From: a virus
Reading direction: 5' to 3' (one strand)
IMG/VR virus record: IMGVR_UViG_3300020164_000003
Span: 1 to 43,869 of that record
DNA length: 43,869 nucleotides
Shown: positions 28,530 to 37,393 of the stretch, one piece after another
How positions within the stretch are numbered: the first letter of the stretch is position 1
How the letters are laid out: each line of letters opens with the position of its first letter
Translations under genes and position numbers: made by a program
Notes under the pieces: generated by a model
The model's database searches: none
Seen by the model: only the letters and a program-made list of their open reading frames with translations
What the model was told of the DNA's origin: nothing

Positions 28530-29266
28530 AATTTATTAATCTCTTTCAATAAGAATTGTTGCTCAAAAGAATTTTCTTTTGCGTGTTTGTATACTCTCAA
28601 AAGCATTAATATTAAAATATAATCATCATTTGCTTCTGGGTAAATATCTAGAATTTCTTTTTCAATAGCATTTAGTTTAACATCTAAAGATAAAGAGTCT
28701 AGTCGTAAAAACCACTTACACTTTAAATCTTGTCTTAATTTTGCTATATCAAATATATATGAATCATATTCTATAGTAGCCCCATCTATAAGATAGAATT
28801 GATTATCATTTCCATACAATATATTTTCTAAGGTCAAATCTCCAAAATATTCTGAATTATACAATATTTTTGGTAGTTTGTCAAATATTTGTTCTTTATT
28901 AAATGGAAGTAGAGAAAAATCTATATCATTTAATTTATTTTCATATATAGTTGAATAATCTTTGGGTTCTTTATTATCTGAGAGTTTTTCTAGGGTGTTT
29001 AAAATAAATTCAATCAGATTTGAAATAGAATTGAACTTTAGATATGATTTAATGTCTAAACTCGGAATATATTGTATATCCAAAACGTTAGACTCTTTTT
29101 TATAAATGTCTGGAACATTAAATCCTAGAGTTTTTAAATGAGACAATCTTTCATAGTTCCTATCAACATTTTCAATTTTTCTAACAAAGATTGAATCATT
29201 ATCTTTAATAAGAAAAACTTCACTACCAGAAAATCCAGATAACTTCCTTATTATGGTTTCCATCAA
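28517..29266 (-). CDS. Small-molecule kinase, APH/choline kinase fold
   Basis: A 249-residue protein with a kinase-like fold: SGSEVFLIKD and FVRKIEN for the N-lobe Lys, FGDLTLENIL near residue 140 in place of HGDLxxxNIL, and YLIDGATIEYD for the metal-binding Asp. The usual His before Asp is Phe. Family members phosphorylate sugars, choline or aminoglycosides. Next to a sugar nucleotidyltransferase-HAD fusion, a sugar or alditol kinase feeding that enzyme is the best inference. Confidence 0.7.
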   Translation of the reverse strand: MMETIIRKLSGFSGSEVFLIKDNDSIFVRKIENVDRNYERLSHLKTLGFNVPDIYKKESNVLDIQYIPSLDIKSYLKFNSISNLIEFILNTLEKLSDNKEPKDYSTIYENKLNDIDFSLLPFNKEQIFDKLPKILYNSEYFGDLTLENILYGNDNQFYLIDGATIEYDSYIFDIAKLRQDLKCKWFLRLDSLSLDVKLNAIEKEILDIYPEANDDYILILMLLRVYKHAKENSFEQQFLLKEINKLWKL

Positions 29267-30015
29267 CTCAAATTTTTTATATATATTCTAGTTGGATTAT
29301 TAATATCTCTAGGGATTCTTTTTACTATGAACTGGTTTGAATTTATAGCATTTCTCACTCTCTCCTCATCCAATTCAACCATATTGAAACAATTGTAAGT
29401 ATTAAATTCAACAGATTTTGATTTATCGTGAAATTTATTCAAATAAGAAATATACATAAACTCTTCATGGTGATGTAGACTACAAGTATTTCTATATGAT
29501 TCAAAATATTCCATCATATCTTTAAATATATCAAACCTAAAGAACATTCCATCATGATTTGATTGGAGAGTAAAAAATTCAGCACCTATCTCTTCTTTAA
29601 ATTTCTGAAACATTGGACTTCCCTCCCAAAAACTAAGATAATCTTGGTTTGGAATTCTCCTTTCATAATATCCAAAATCAAATTTCTTCATGAATTCATA
29701 AAATCCATGCCTTACAAATAATTGATTTGATGCCAAAAGTAAAATATGGGTTGCTGTTATTTCAGATTCTTTTATGAAATCAAAGAGTTCTAAGTGTAAT
29801 GGAATCATTGTTCCAAACTTTTCAACCATTTGTTGTTTTCTATCAACAATAAAAACAGAATTTTGAGTCTTTATATCATCTAAGTTTTCGGTTGATCCAT
29901 TAGATATTATTATAGCAACATTTTCTTTATTGAATTTTTTTATATTTAAAATAAGATCAAGTAGACATTCCTTATTTTCATGAAAAGTTATTAACACAAC
30001 CAAATCGTAATTCAT
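29263..30015 (-). CDS. Glycosyltransferase-like protein (250 aa)
   Basis: Starts with VVLITFHENKECLLDLILNI and IIISNGST, typical of the first two strands of GT-A enzymes, then HILLLASNQLFVRHGFYEFM and a C-terminal half rich in aromatic residues (SNHDGMFFRFDIF). The order resembles core-2/GT14-type branching transferases, but the match is weak. It overlaps the kinase gene by four bases. No signal peptide or membrane helix. Confidence 0.55.
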   Translation of the reverse strand: MNYDLVVLITFHENKECLLDLILNIKKFNKENVAIIISNGSTENLDDIKTQNSVFIVDRKQQMVEKFGTMIPLHLELFDFIKESEITATHILLLASNQLFVRHGFYEFMKKFDFGYYERRIPNQDYLSFWEGSPMFQKFKEEIGAEFFTLQSNHDGMFFRFDIFKDMMEYFESYRNTCSLHHHEEFMYISYLNKFHDKSKSVEFNTYNCFNMVELDEERVRNAINSNQFIVKRIPRDINNPTRIYIKNLS

Positions 30016-30714
30016 TCATTTTACCCAAGATTCATAGTCTTCCCTAACTAAAGAATGCCATGTTCCGTTATGAAGACCTGGTGGAAAAGGATGGTTTACA
30101 TCTATATATTGAAGATTTTTTCCAACCAATTCATATGCTTTGATATTTGCTTGAAGCATTCGCTCACCAATCAACTCAACTCCAGTTTCATAATATTCAT
30201 CAATATTTGAAAAAGTATTCATGTACTTTGACATAAATGCCGAATTAGAGAATGCGAATTGATCATTACAAAAATCCTTTTCTGGAGTCATGTGACAATT
30301 TGGAACATATATTTTATTACTACAGAGTTCCTCAAAAGGAATCTTAATATTCAGAGCAAAATCATATCTGGTTCTTATAACCCAATCATAAACAAAATTA
30401 TTTTTCGTTTCATACTCATTTTTCAAAATGCTTGATTGACTTATTGAATAAAATGATGAGAGTGTAAATCTAGGAGGATATTTTTTTGGGTCTGGAGTAT
30501 TTGTGTATTTTCTATCATAAGATTCATCAAACATATAATCTTCAAATTTATATGATTTGGGATTATATAATTCTAAAATATCATCATTAAGAGTACTGTT
30601 CCAAGCATGACAAAAAACATCAATATCATATAAATTTAAAAGATTTTCTTTATAATAATTATATGCTACGTTTAGTCCTCTTGGTTGTCCAGAAAAACAT
30701 AGCGCAATTTTCAT
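30016..30714 (-). CDS. Predicted glycosyltransferase, FSGQPR type
   Basis: Starts MKIALCFSGQPRGL, followed by DIDVFCHAWNST and YNPKSYKFEDY. This N-terminal signature marks a GT family frequent in viral and bacterial surface-glycan clusters. The metal motif is probably RTRYDFAL. A paralogue lies next to it (30711-31394), so the pair arose by duplication. Acceptor unknown. Confidence 0.65.
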   Translation of the reverse strand: MKIALCFSGQPRGLNVAYNYYKENLLNLYDIDVFCHAWNSTLNDDILELYNPKSYKFEDYMFDESYDRKYTNTPDPKKYPPRFTLSSFYSISQSSILKNEYETKNNFVYDWVIRTRYDFALNIKIPFEELCSNKIYVPNCHMTPEKDFCNDQFAFSNSAFMSKYMNTFSNIDEYYETGVELIGERMLQANIKAYELVGKNLQYIDVNHPFPPGLHNGTWHSLVREDYESWVK

Positions 30715-31394
30715 CGTAGAATACTCACAGGATAATTAAGGTGCTCATGAGGAACATTATTATTAATTAGATTTCTCAATAAAACCATATGGGGACAATA
30801 TCGTTCTTCATTATGTATCATAATATTTTCTTCCCCATACTTCATTCCAAATCTAAGAAACTCATCAAAAGTAGGTTCAAATTTTTTAGAATGTAATTCC
30901 TCAAAAACGTCATAAATGAAATAATGTTTTGAATATTTAAATGGAGTTATACAAAAAATATCAGAAATAATATTATATGCCTGTTCAAATGGAGTAGTTA
31001 CTGCATCAATATTTTGAAATGTAAATACAGGATTAAAGTCAATATCATATCGACAATAAACTAATGTATCATATTCCCCATCAATCAATTCAAAAGCCTT
31101 CTTTCTTCCAAAATTCATAGAGGCATGATTTGCCAATTTATCAATGGTTGATTTTTTTGGATTGTTCTTTTTTATATTAGTTTCAATTTCATCAAAAATA
31201 GATTTATAATTATTATAATCTTCACTAATAATCTTTTTTGGATTCAATTCTTCAATAATATAATTTGATTCATCATCATTAGTTGACCATAAGTGACAAT
31301 AGACATCAAGGTTATTCAATGAAATAAATTTTTTGATTTTTTCTTTTGTTCTTGGGAAAGATCTAAATTCCCCAGATAGTACTATACAATTCAT
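30711..31394 (-). CDS. Predicted glycosyltransferase, paralogue of the FSGQPR type
   Basis: Start MNCIVLSGEFRSF, chosen from the ATGA overlap with the methyltransferase stop. It shares with its neighbour the order SGxxRS, LDVYCHLWST, LNPKKIISEDY and YCRYDIDFNP (metal motif candidate). The C-terminal half differs, which suggests different donors or acceptors. Translationally coupled on both sides. Confidence 0.65.
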   Translation of the reverse strand: MNCIVLSGEFRSFPRTKEKIKKFISLNNLDVYCHLWSTNDDESNYIIEELNPKKIISEDYNNYKSIFDEIETNIKKNNPKKSTIDKLANHASMNFGRKKAFELIDGEYDTLVYCRYDIDFNPVFTFQNIDAVTTPFEQAYNIISDIFCITPFKYSKHYFIYDVFEELHSKKFEPTFDEFLRFGMKYGEENIMIHNEERYCPHMVLLRNLINNNVPHEHLNYPVSILR

Positions 31395-31960
31395 TTTACC
31401 CAATACCACACATCAACGTCAGTTAAAGAAATTTTCTTTCCAATCTTATTGGCAAATTCTGTTGCTGCTCTATTAACTCCTGCAATTGCTGTAAAATCAT
31501 GCCCAGCAAAGATACCACCAACCTTTAATTTGGAATAATAATTTTCACAATCTTTACTTAGTTGTTCATAAGTATGAAGTCCATCAATAAAGATAAAGTC
31601 AAATTGATCATCATGAAAATCTTCAACCGCATCATCAGAAGTTTTCTTATGAAGAACGAATCGTTCTCCGAATGTTGATAACCGTTTCGTTGCTACATCA
31701 AGAGTATCATGTCTTGATACTAAATCATTACCATTCCAATCAATATAATCAGTATATGGGTCAATGCTATGAAGAGTCAATTTTTTTAGAGTATTTAATA
31801 AATGAAAAGATGTGTCTCCAACATCACATCCAATCTCCAAACCAATTAGATCTGTTCTACGATCAACCAAATCAACCAGTCCAAATCCAGAACATTTAAA
31901 CCCAGATTTTGGAAGTTCCATCATTCCATAAGACGTATCAAAAATAAATTCATCAGTCAT
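31391..31960 (-). CDS. SAM-dependent methyltransferase (189 aa)
   Basis: A compact class I methyltransferase: LIGLEIGCDVGDTSFHLL is motif I, HSIDPY ends the second strand (acidic residue for SAM ribose), FDFIFIDGLHTYEQL is the family-24-type motif, and LKVGGIFAGHDF the motif after it. Members of this class methylate small molecules and sugars, and this one sits inside a glycan operon, so O-methylation of a sugar is the best guess. Coupled by ATGA to the next glycosyltransferase. Confidence 0.75.
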   Translation of the reverse strand: MTDEFIFDTSYGMMELPKSGFKCSGFGLVDLVDRRTDLIGLEIGCDVGDTSFHLLNTLKKLTLHSIDPYTDYIDWNGNDLVSRHDTLDVATKRLSTFGERFVLHKKTSDDAVEDFHDDQFDFIFIDGLHTYEQLSKDCENYYSKLKVGGIFAGHDFTAIAGVNRAATEFANKIGKKISLTDVDVWYWVK

Positions 31961-31969
31961 AATATCCCC

Positions 31970-32944
31970 TCATTTCAAAAATATAGTATTAAATTTTTCC
32001 ATTACTGGGTTTGGTTTAAATTCAGACACCAAACTCTTATAATCATAATCATAAACTTCTTTATCTTTTAATTTAAAAAGTTGTTCTCTAATATTATGTA
32101 TATTGTATAAATTTCCAGTATTCTTCAAAATTTCAACATGATTTTTATCAGTTCCATCTTCCCAAGCAAATACTGGTTTGTTGTGGAACAGAAACTCACA
32201 AATTGCCAACCCAAAAGATTCGCCTCCAGATCTAGCATGAAGCATAGCATCACAAGAATTAATAAAATCTGATTTTAATTGGGGATCAATGATAGGATTT
32301 AAAAATATAATATTTTGATGATCTATAAATTTTGCGGTGTTTACAAATACAAAAACAAAAGAAGAATCATTATTTACAATATCAAATACAGTCTGCATCA
32401 CAAAAGGAATATCAAATTGATGGAGTCCACCGTATCGTCCAACAACAATTTTATCTTTTGGAATATTTAATATATCTCTAATATTGTGAACTCTTGTTTC
32501 TGGCATATCAACAATATGTGGCACATAATCCACTTTTCCATTAGAAACAGTCTTTGCCAACCAATCGGAGATGTAGGCATATCTATCTCCATGCGGTTCA
32601 AAAGATTGAAATACCGCATGAATTAAGTTTTTTGAAGTTTTAGTAACCAATCCATCATTGAATCCAGCCTTAATAAAATAAGTAGCATCAATATTTTCCT
32701 TTTCACAAATATTATTAAGATCCGATAGGGAAGAGTATGAAATTACATTATAATTATTTTTTAAATCTTCAAGAACATCTGCTTGAGTTAAAGAATCTTG
32801 ACTGACTCCAGGATCATAGAAACTTTCCGGATAAACAATTACACTTTCGTTACCTAGAATTTCTTGATTATATTTGGCATAATCTTTTACTGCAATAGTA
32901 GTGCCCCTATGACAAATTGTATTTGTTTGAAATGCTACTTTCAT
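31970..32944 (-). CDS. GT-B glycosyltransferase, family 4-like
   Basis: A 324-residue enzyme with the two Rossmann domains of GT-B transferases. The start is VAFQTNTICHRGTTIAVKDYA; the C-terminal domain has VVGRYGGLHQFDIPF, VFVNTA and the donor-binding ARSGGESFGLAICEFL, the E-x7-E element of GT4. It would use a nucleotide sugar in the cytoplasm. Nine bases from the methyltransferase gene. Confidence 0.78.
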   Translation of the reverse strand: MKVAFQTNTICHRGTTIAVKDYAKYNQEILGNESVIVYPESFYDPGVSQDSLTQADVLEDLKNNYNVISYSSLSDLNNICEKENIDATYFIKAGFNDGLVTKTSKNLIHAVFQSFEPHGDRYAYISDWLAKTVSNGKVDYVPHIVDMPETRVHNIRDILNIPKDKIVVGRYGGLHQFDIPFVMQTVFDIVNNDSSFVFVFVNTAKFIDHQNIIFLNPIIDPQLKSDFINSCDAMLHARSGGESFGLAICEFLFHNKPVFAWEDGTDKNHVEILKNTGNLYNIHNIREQLFKLKDKEVYDYDYKSLVSEFKPNPVMEKFNTIFLK

Positions 32945-32945
32945 T

Positions 32946-33605
32946 TTAAAACTCCAGAGAACGGATCATATTTTCTGTTGAAAATGTTCCGGAAATGATT
33001 TCATTACATCTGCTTTCAAATAATTCAACGTTATTTTCAAATCTGCCTTGATATAGATGATAAACTCCTCCATGAAAATGAGTTCCTACGGCAAATCCTC
33101 CATAATTACCAAGATTCCAAACCCCTTCTGTTGAAGGTCTTTCATAGTGTGTTGGATATAATGCTCTATATTTAACGCCCTTTTCTTCTGCTACATAAGA
33201 AACTTCTTCGGCAACATCAGATCTTGAATTTTCAGAAAATTGAGGTTTTCCCAATCTTTCATAACAACTCTTCGTAATGAAGAAAAATGCTGGGGCAGCA
33301 AAAACATGAGAATATGGCGCAATGTGATTACTACATTGAGCAATTCCAATAAAAGAATCATTGGTTGTGACATACTTAATCGCATTTTCTACAACATTAA
33401 AATTTGTAGGTACGCAATCATTATCAAAGAATCCAAAAACATCAGAATCAATTTGATCTAAAACGGCATTCATCCACAATCCATGGGGTGCACCATTCAT
33501 ATTATGATATTGGACATTGAATCCAAAATGATCAGAAACTTTTTTGTTGGATTCTTGTAATCTTTTTCCATTATCCCAATAAAGAGAGTGTATTGAAACT
33601 CTCAT
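32946..33605 (-). CDS. GT-A glycosyltransferase-like protein (219 aa)
   Basis: Start MRVSIHSLYW from the ATGA overlap with the upstream gene. The metal and donor motif is FGFFDNDCVPTN (D61-N-D63), preceded by GAPHGLWMNAVLDQ and followed by AAPAFFFITKSCYERLG. Late residues include AVGTHFHGGVYHLYQ. The layout is that of inverting GT-A enzymes, with no exact family. Cytoplasmic. Confidence 0.68.
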   Translation of the reverse strand: MRVSIHSLYWDNGKRLQESNKKVSDHFGFNVQYHNMNGAPHGLWMNAVLDQIDSDVFGFFDNDCVPTNFNVVENAIKYVTTNDSFIGIAQCSNHIAPYSHVFAAPAFFFITKSCYERLGKPQFSENSRSDVAEEVSYVAEEKGVKYRALYPTHYERPSTEGVWNLGNYGGFAVGTHFHGGVYHLYQGRFENNVELFESRCNEIISGTFSTENMIRSLEF

Positions 33606-33943
33606 AATGTTTTTACCCAATCGTTCAATCTTTTAATAACTTCTTCGGAAGTATGTCCATCCAATTCTGGAGCCTTGTCTAATGTTGGAATATCAATTAA
33701 CATATTCCAAAAGGTATCTGGAATATGATATGTAATATTGCCGGAAAATAAATTCATCCCAGCAATAAACCATCCATCATATGCAGGTTCATCGTTATGA
33801 AGTTTAGATTTCCAAGAAATTGATTTATTACATTTCATTAATGAAATGAATAGTAAAATTCTATGAGCATATAATTGATCAAATGTGTGATATCCATCAG
33901 AAATTTGACCTGGATTTTCAATATTAAATGTGATCTTTGGCAT
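33602..33943 (-). CDS. Conserved phage protein, DGYHTFDQLYAHR family (113 aa)
   Basis: Start MPKITFNIE, chosen for GGAG six bases upstream. The core SDGYHTFDQLYAHRILLFISL, then YDGWFIAGM, ITYHIPDTFW and DGHTSEEVIKRL, is a recurring small phage protein pattern that I know only as hypothetical. It lies between two glycosyltransferases and overlaps both, so it may have been drawn into the glycan operon, or may act with it. Confidence 0.65.
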   Translation of the reverse strand: MPKITFNIENPGQISDGYHTFDQLYAHRILLFISLMKCNKSISWKSKLHNDEPAYDGWFIAGMNLFSGNITYHIPDTFWNMLIDIPTLDKAPELDGHTSEEVIKRLNDWVKTL

Positions 33944-34652
33944 TTTGTCTCCATGGGAATTCATTAAATTTTTGTTTCACTTGTTCATTTCCAAATTTGA
34001 AAAACTCCGGACTTACAGAACCAACATTCCCCTCTAATCTATAATTTAGAGTATATTCTCCAGTACAATCATATTGTGGAAAATATTGTTCCATTGCCCG
34101 ATAAAATACTCTGTCTTGTCCCCAACCGCCATGAAACGCATGGCAAATCTTAATTGCTACCTCTGTCTTTAGAGCATAACAATTGGTATCAATATGTTTA
34201 TAATTTGCGAACGGATTCCATTTACCCAAAGATTCACAATCATCTTTACAAATATATTTTCCAGATTTATCAACAATATTTCTAAGGCAGTATGCCCAGT
34301 CTATATTCTTCTTTTCAATAAGATCAATCATTGATTTAACATGATTCTTTTCAAACCAACAATCTTGGTCCAGAAAGAAAACATATTTTGAATTTATTAA
34401 ATGTGGGATTGAAGCATAAACTCTATGTCCATAGAATCCATTTGCTCCAACATTTTCTGGAATTGTCATTACGACATAATTTCTTTCGGTATGATCTATA
34501 TCATATAAAATATCAGTGACTTTCTCTTTGTTCTGATATCCATCAATAACAACATATGCCTGAACGTCATAGGACTGATTGAAAACTGATTCCACAGCAG
34601 ATTTTAACGTTTCGGAACCAGTTGTTGGAATAATAACACTAGATTGTCTCAT
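33924..34652 (-). CDS. Family 2 glycosyltransferase
   Basis: A 242-residue GT-A enzyme. SSVIIPTTGSETLKSAVESV is the family 2 start, YVVIDGYQ the second strand, and YVFFLDQDCWFEKNHV holds the DxD (D95, D97) for metal and nucleotide sugar. GGWGQDRVFYRAM may supply the catalytic base (ED-like QD). Overlaps the deaminase gene by four bases. Confidence 0.82.
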   Translation of the reverse strand: MRQSSVIIPTTGSETLKSAVESVFNQSYDVQAYVVIDGYQNKEKVTDILYDIDHTERNYVVMTIPENVGANGFYGHRVYASIPHLINSKYVFFLDQDCWFEKNHVKSMIDLIEKKNIDWAYCLRNIVDKSGKYICKDDCESLGKWNPFANYKHIDTNCYALKTEVAIKICHAFHGGWGQDRVFYRAMEQYFPQYDCTGEYTLNYRLEGNVGSVSPEFFKFGNEQVKQKFNEFPWRQNAKDHI

Positions 34653-35077
34653 AAAACTAAAACTCCATAATTTTCTTTTGCGTCTTCAATATGGTCTAGA
34701 GTATAGATGACTGCTTTAATACCATAATCTTTAATACATTTCATACATCCAATACAAGGCATTGCTAACCCAGAAATAAAATTATTTTTCCTACAAGAAT
34801 CATATTTTACTCTAGCAACATATAAAAAAGAATTTTCAAATTTATCAAATCCAATTCTTTTATCAGCATTGAAAATTGCTGAAGTTTCTGCGTGCCAAAA
34901 TATAGCATCAGCATTCCTTCCATATTTTCTTTGATATGGATGAGTTTTCATTCTATTTACACCATACGAAATAATTCTATTTCTATGAACTAATGCTGAC
35001 GCAATCCAAACTTTTGGGTGAGATCCAGAATGCGCCAGAACTTTCAAATTATTTAAAATTTTAAGATTTACCTTCAT
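34649..35077 (-). CDS. Cytidine/dCMP deaminase-fold protein (142 aa)
   Basis: The zinc deaminase signature is complete: WHAETSA (H62, E64) and MPCIGCMKC (C108, C111). It is smaller than the dCMP deaminase at 42349 and lacks its insert, so it is not simply a duplicate; substrates could be a free base, a nucleotide or a tRNA. It heads the glycan operon, unusual company for a deaminase. The promoter is so close that transcription would start at or next to the ATG, so the mRNA may be leaderless, and no ribosome binding site is seen. Confidence 0.78.
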   Translation of the reverse strand: MKVNLKILNNLKVLAHSGSHPKVWIASALVHRNRIISYGVNRMKTHPYQRKYGRNADAIFWHAETSAIFNADKRIGFDKFENSFLYVARVKYDSCRKNNFISGLAMPCIGCMKCIKDYGIKAVIYTLDHIEDAKENYGVLVL

Positions 35078-35083
35078 TGAAAT

Positions 35084-35112
35084 AGTTTACACTATGACAA
35101 TAAAAAAGTCAA
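35084..35112 (-). promoter_or_regulatory. Sigma70-like promoter of the deaminase/glycan operon
   Basis: TTGACT (35107-35112), a 17-base spacer and TAAACT (35084-35089). The first nine spacer bases (TTTTTATT then G) nearly repeat those of the primase promoter. Confidence 0.65.
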
Positions 35113-35118
35113 TATAAA

Positions 35119-36513
35119 TTAAACCTTAAATCCTTCAAATGATTTTTTTGGTTGGTTGAATTTTGAATGTAATGATTGTTGAGGAAGTTTTGGTTCCTGT
35201 CCAGAATCAGTTATTTGAGTTTGGGCAGTAGCCTCAACATCATATAATCTCATCTTTGCCCTATCAATACCAACAACAAATCTTTTATTGTGATTCTTAT
35301 CACCATATCTACTTTTAATTTGCTTAATCATGATTTGACCAAGAGAATCCAATTCCTCAGTGGCAATTAAAGCAACAATCCAATCTGCGGTCATGCTGGT
35401 TCCATGAGATTCGGAGACATCTTCCATAGTTGGATCAGAACTTGACCCACCTCCACGATTAAACTGAGATGAACTTAAAATTGGGACTTTATGTTCAACT
35501 GCCAATCCCCTCAGTTCTTCGGCGATTGCCTTAACATATGTATAAGAGTTTACCGTTGAATTTGATTTTAATCTTGAAGAACAGCAAATATTCATATAAT
35601 CAATAACAATAATATCAGGAACAAAATTCTTCTTTAAGTTTAATTCATTTAGAAGAGTTCTAAAATGAACAACTCCAGCAGATGCTGTTGGATATTGTTT
35701 AATTATCAATTTACCAACAGTATTGCTTCTAATCCTGGTAATTTTTTTATCAAACAAATCCTTTGGCATTTTCATCAGATCATCCATAGAAACATTCATA
35801 AGATTAGCATCAACACGTTTGCCGATTTCTTCTTCGGACATTTCCATAGTAATATATAAAACATTCTTTCCAATTTGGAGATAATGTGAAGTAAAATGAC
35901 ATTTTGTCAAAGTTTTACCAACATTAGTTCCAGAAATCAAAAGATTGAGAGTTCCTTTTGGAAGTCCCCCATTAGTTATCTTATTAAAATATTCAAGATC
36001 AAATGGAATCCTTTCTTCTTTTCTATGATAATATTCATATCTTGATTCAAAATCTTCAATGAAATCATGCCCAACACTTTGATCAAAAGATACTGCTAAA
36101 GCATCCGATAATATTTGTGGAATAGACCCCTTATCTAAGGATTTATTTTTACCATCAAGAATTGAAATTGATTCAAGGACTCCATTATAAATTGCCTGAT
36201 CTTGACAAAACTTTTCTGTCTTATCAACTAACCAATCTTGTTTTGCCAATTCATCTTTTGAAGAATGAATTTCTTCTAAAATCTCAACACTTCTTTTATA
36301 ATCATCTTCAGATATATTATTTTCATTTAATTGAATTATTAAAGATTCAAATGTTGGATTTGTATTATATTGATTTACAAACTCTGAAATTTGCTCATAT
36401 ACCAATCTTTCGGTTCTATCAGAAAAATATTCTGCCTTAATAAAAGGCAGAACTTTCCTAGTATAGTCTTCATCATATATTAAATGCTTTAAAATCGCAT
36501 TTTCAATTCTCAT
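35119..36513 (-). CDS. 41: Replicative DNA helicase, T4 gp41-like (DnaB family)
   Basis: A 464-residue hexameric helicase that unwinds the fork and works with primase. A small N-terminal domain (about 1-160) binds primase; the RecA-like motor has Walker A SGTNVGKT (194-201), Walker B DIIVIDYMNI and sensor motif SSQFNRGG. The C-terminal 40 residues (AQTQITDSGQEPKLPQQ) are disordered and may bind gp59 or polymerase. Uninterrupted, although gp41 is a known insertion site of split inteins in environmental phages. Last gene of the replication operon. Confidence 0.93.
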   Translation of the reverse strand: MRIENAILKHLIYDEDYTRKVLPFIKAEYFSDRTERLVYEQISEFVNQYNTNPTFESLIIQLNENNISEDDYKRSVEILEEIHSSKDELAKQDWLVDKTEKFCQDQAIYNGVLESISILDGKNKSLDKGSIPQILSDALAVSFDQSVGHDFIEDFESRYEYYHRKEERIPFDLEYFNKITNGGLPKGTLNLLISGTNVGKTLTKCHFTSHYLQIGKNVLYITMEMSEEEIGKRVDANLMNVSMDDLMKMPKDLFDKKITRIRSNTVGKLIIKQYPTASAGVVHFRTLLNELNLKKNFVPDIIVIDYMNICCSSRLKSNSTVNSYTYVKAIAEELRGLAVEHKVPILSSSQFNRGGGSSSDPTMEDVSESHGTSMTADWIVALIATEELDSLGQIMIKQIKSRYGDKNHNKRFVVGIDRAKMRLYDVEATAQTQITDSGQEPKLPQQSLHSKFNQPKKSFEGFKV

Positions 36514-36525
36514 TTTATCTCCGAA

Positions 36526-36831
36526 TTACTGGATTTGTGATTCTTCTTCCGATACTGATTGATTTTGAATCATTATATTAGATAAAACATGTCCAATATG
36601 ATTCTTAAAATCTTCATTTTCTAAAAGACTATCAAGTCCGTTTGAATCTACAAGGTCAAATTCATACGATAGCATCGCTTCTCCAGATTCTTCATCTTCA
36701 TTAACATTAACTCTACCATAACGATATACAACCCCTTCAAATTCTCCAGTCAAAAGTTCAACATTAACAATTGTACTTTCTTCTGTTGGATCAACAAATT
36801 TAAAATCTACATCTTGTGTTAAATCAATCAT
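36526..36831 (-). CDS. Small acidic protein between uvsX and gp41 (101 aa)
   Basis: Start MIDLTQDVDFKFVDP; the upstream frame extension lies inside uvsX. The first eight bases overlap the uvsX stop, so it is coupled to the intein-C/UvsX-C gene. Acidic throughout, with a beta-rich core (VVYRYGRVNVNEDEE) and a polar Gln/Glu tail. A protein of this type lies at this place in other T4-like marine phages as far as I recall; function unknown, an acidic partner of UvsX or gp41 being plausible. Confidence 0.65.
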   Translation of the reverse strand: MIDLTQDVDFKFVDPTEESTIVNVELLTGEFEGVVYRYGRVNVNEDEESGEAMLSYEFDLVDSNGLDSLLENEDFKNHIGHVLSNIMIQNQSVSEEESQIQ

Positions 36832-37393
36832 TTTCAATGTCCTCGTCTTTTGTGTTAATTTCTGTATTAATTTCCAAATCAATTTCTTCATAAGATATAA
36901 TAGCACCAGAAGAAATAGAATATCTGTTATATATAGCATCTTTAAAATTATTTGAGTTTAAAATTGAATCCCAAAAATCTTTTGTGTTAGTTTCTTTTAA
37001 TCTATATTTCTTTTCTTCAACCTCTCCAGTTGTAATATTAACTCTAGAATACCAACCATTTGATGGTTTAGTTACAAATCCCAACTCTAGGGCAATATCA
37101 ATCAACCCAGAATATTTACTTACCCCATTATCAAATGAAATTGAAATTGGAATCTTGGATTTCTCTCTGACATACCTAGATTTTTCAACATTAATGATGA
37201 AATTATATCCAGAAATTTCAGTACCTTCTTTTTCTTGCTGTCTACCAAGAATGTAGATGTTATCAGCAGCATAATATGAGCCAGTGTTATGAGTAACCAC
37301 CCCATTTTCTAATACATAATGTTCCGCATCTTTAACAGAAATATCATATACTTTTCTTTTACCTATTGCATTTACAGTTTTAATTTGCATCAT
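36824..37393 (-). CDS. uvsX: Split intein C-part fused to UvsX C-terminal part
   Basis: Start MMQIKTVNAIG, with AAGGA just upstream. Residues 1-36 are an IntC: RKVYDISVKDAEHYVLENGVVTHN carries the block F (DISV, HYVLENG) and block G (VVTHN) motifs, ending in the His-Asn needed for cleavage, and the +1 residue is Thr. From residue 37 the chain is UvsX again: TGSYYAADNIYILGRQ, then NVEKSRYVREKSK and GLIDIALELGF. It continues exactly where the upstream half stops at GGG in T4 UvsX (MGGG/TGPMYSAD). The 153-residue C-extein plus 210 from the N-part gives a 363-residue recombinase. Confidence 0.92.
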   Translation of the reverse strand: MMQIKTVNAIGKRKVYDISVKDAEHYVLENGVVTHNTGSYYAADNIYILGRQQEKEGTEISGYNFIINVEKSRYVREKSKIPISISFDNGVSKYSGLIDIALELGFVTKPSNGWYSRVNITTGEVEEKKYRLKETNTKDFWDSILNSNNFKDAIYNRYSISSGAIISYEEIDLEINTEINTKDEDIEND

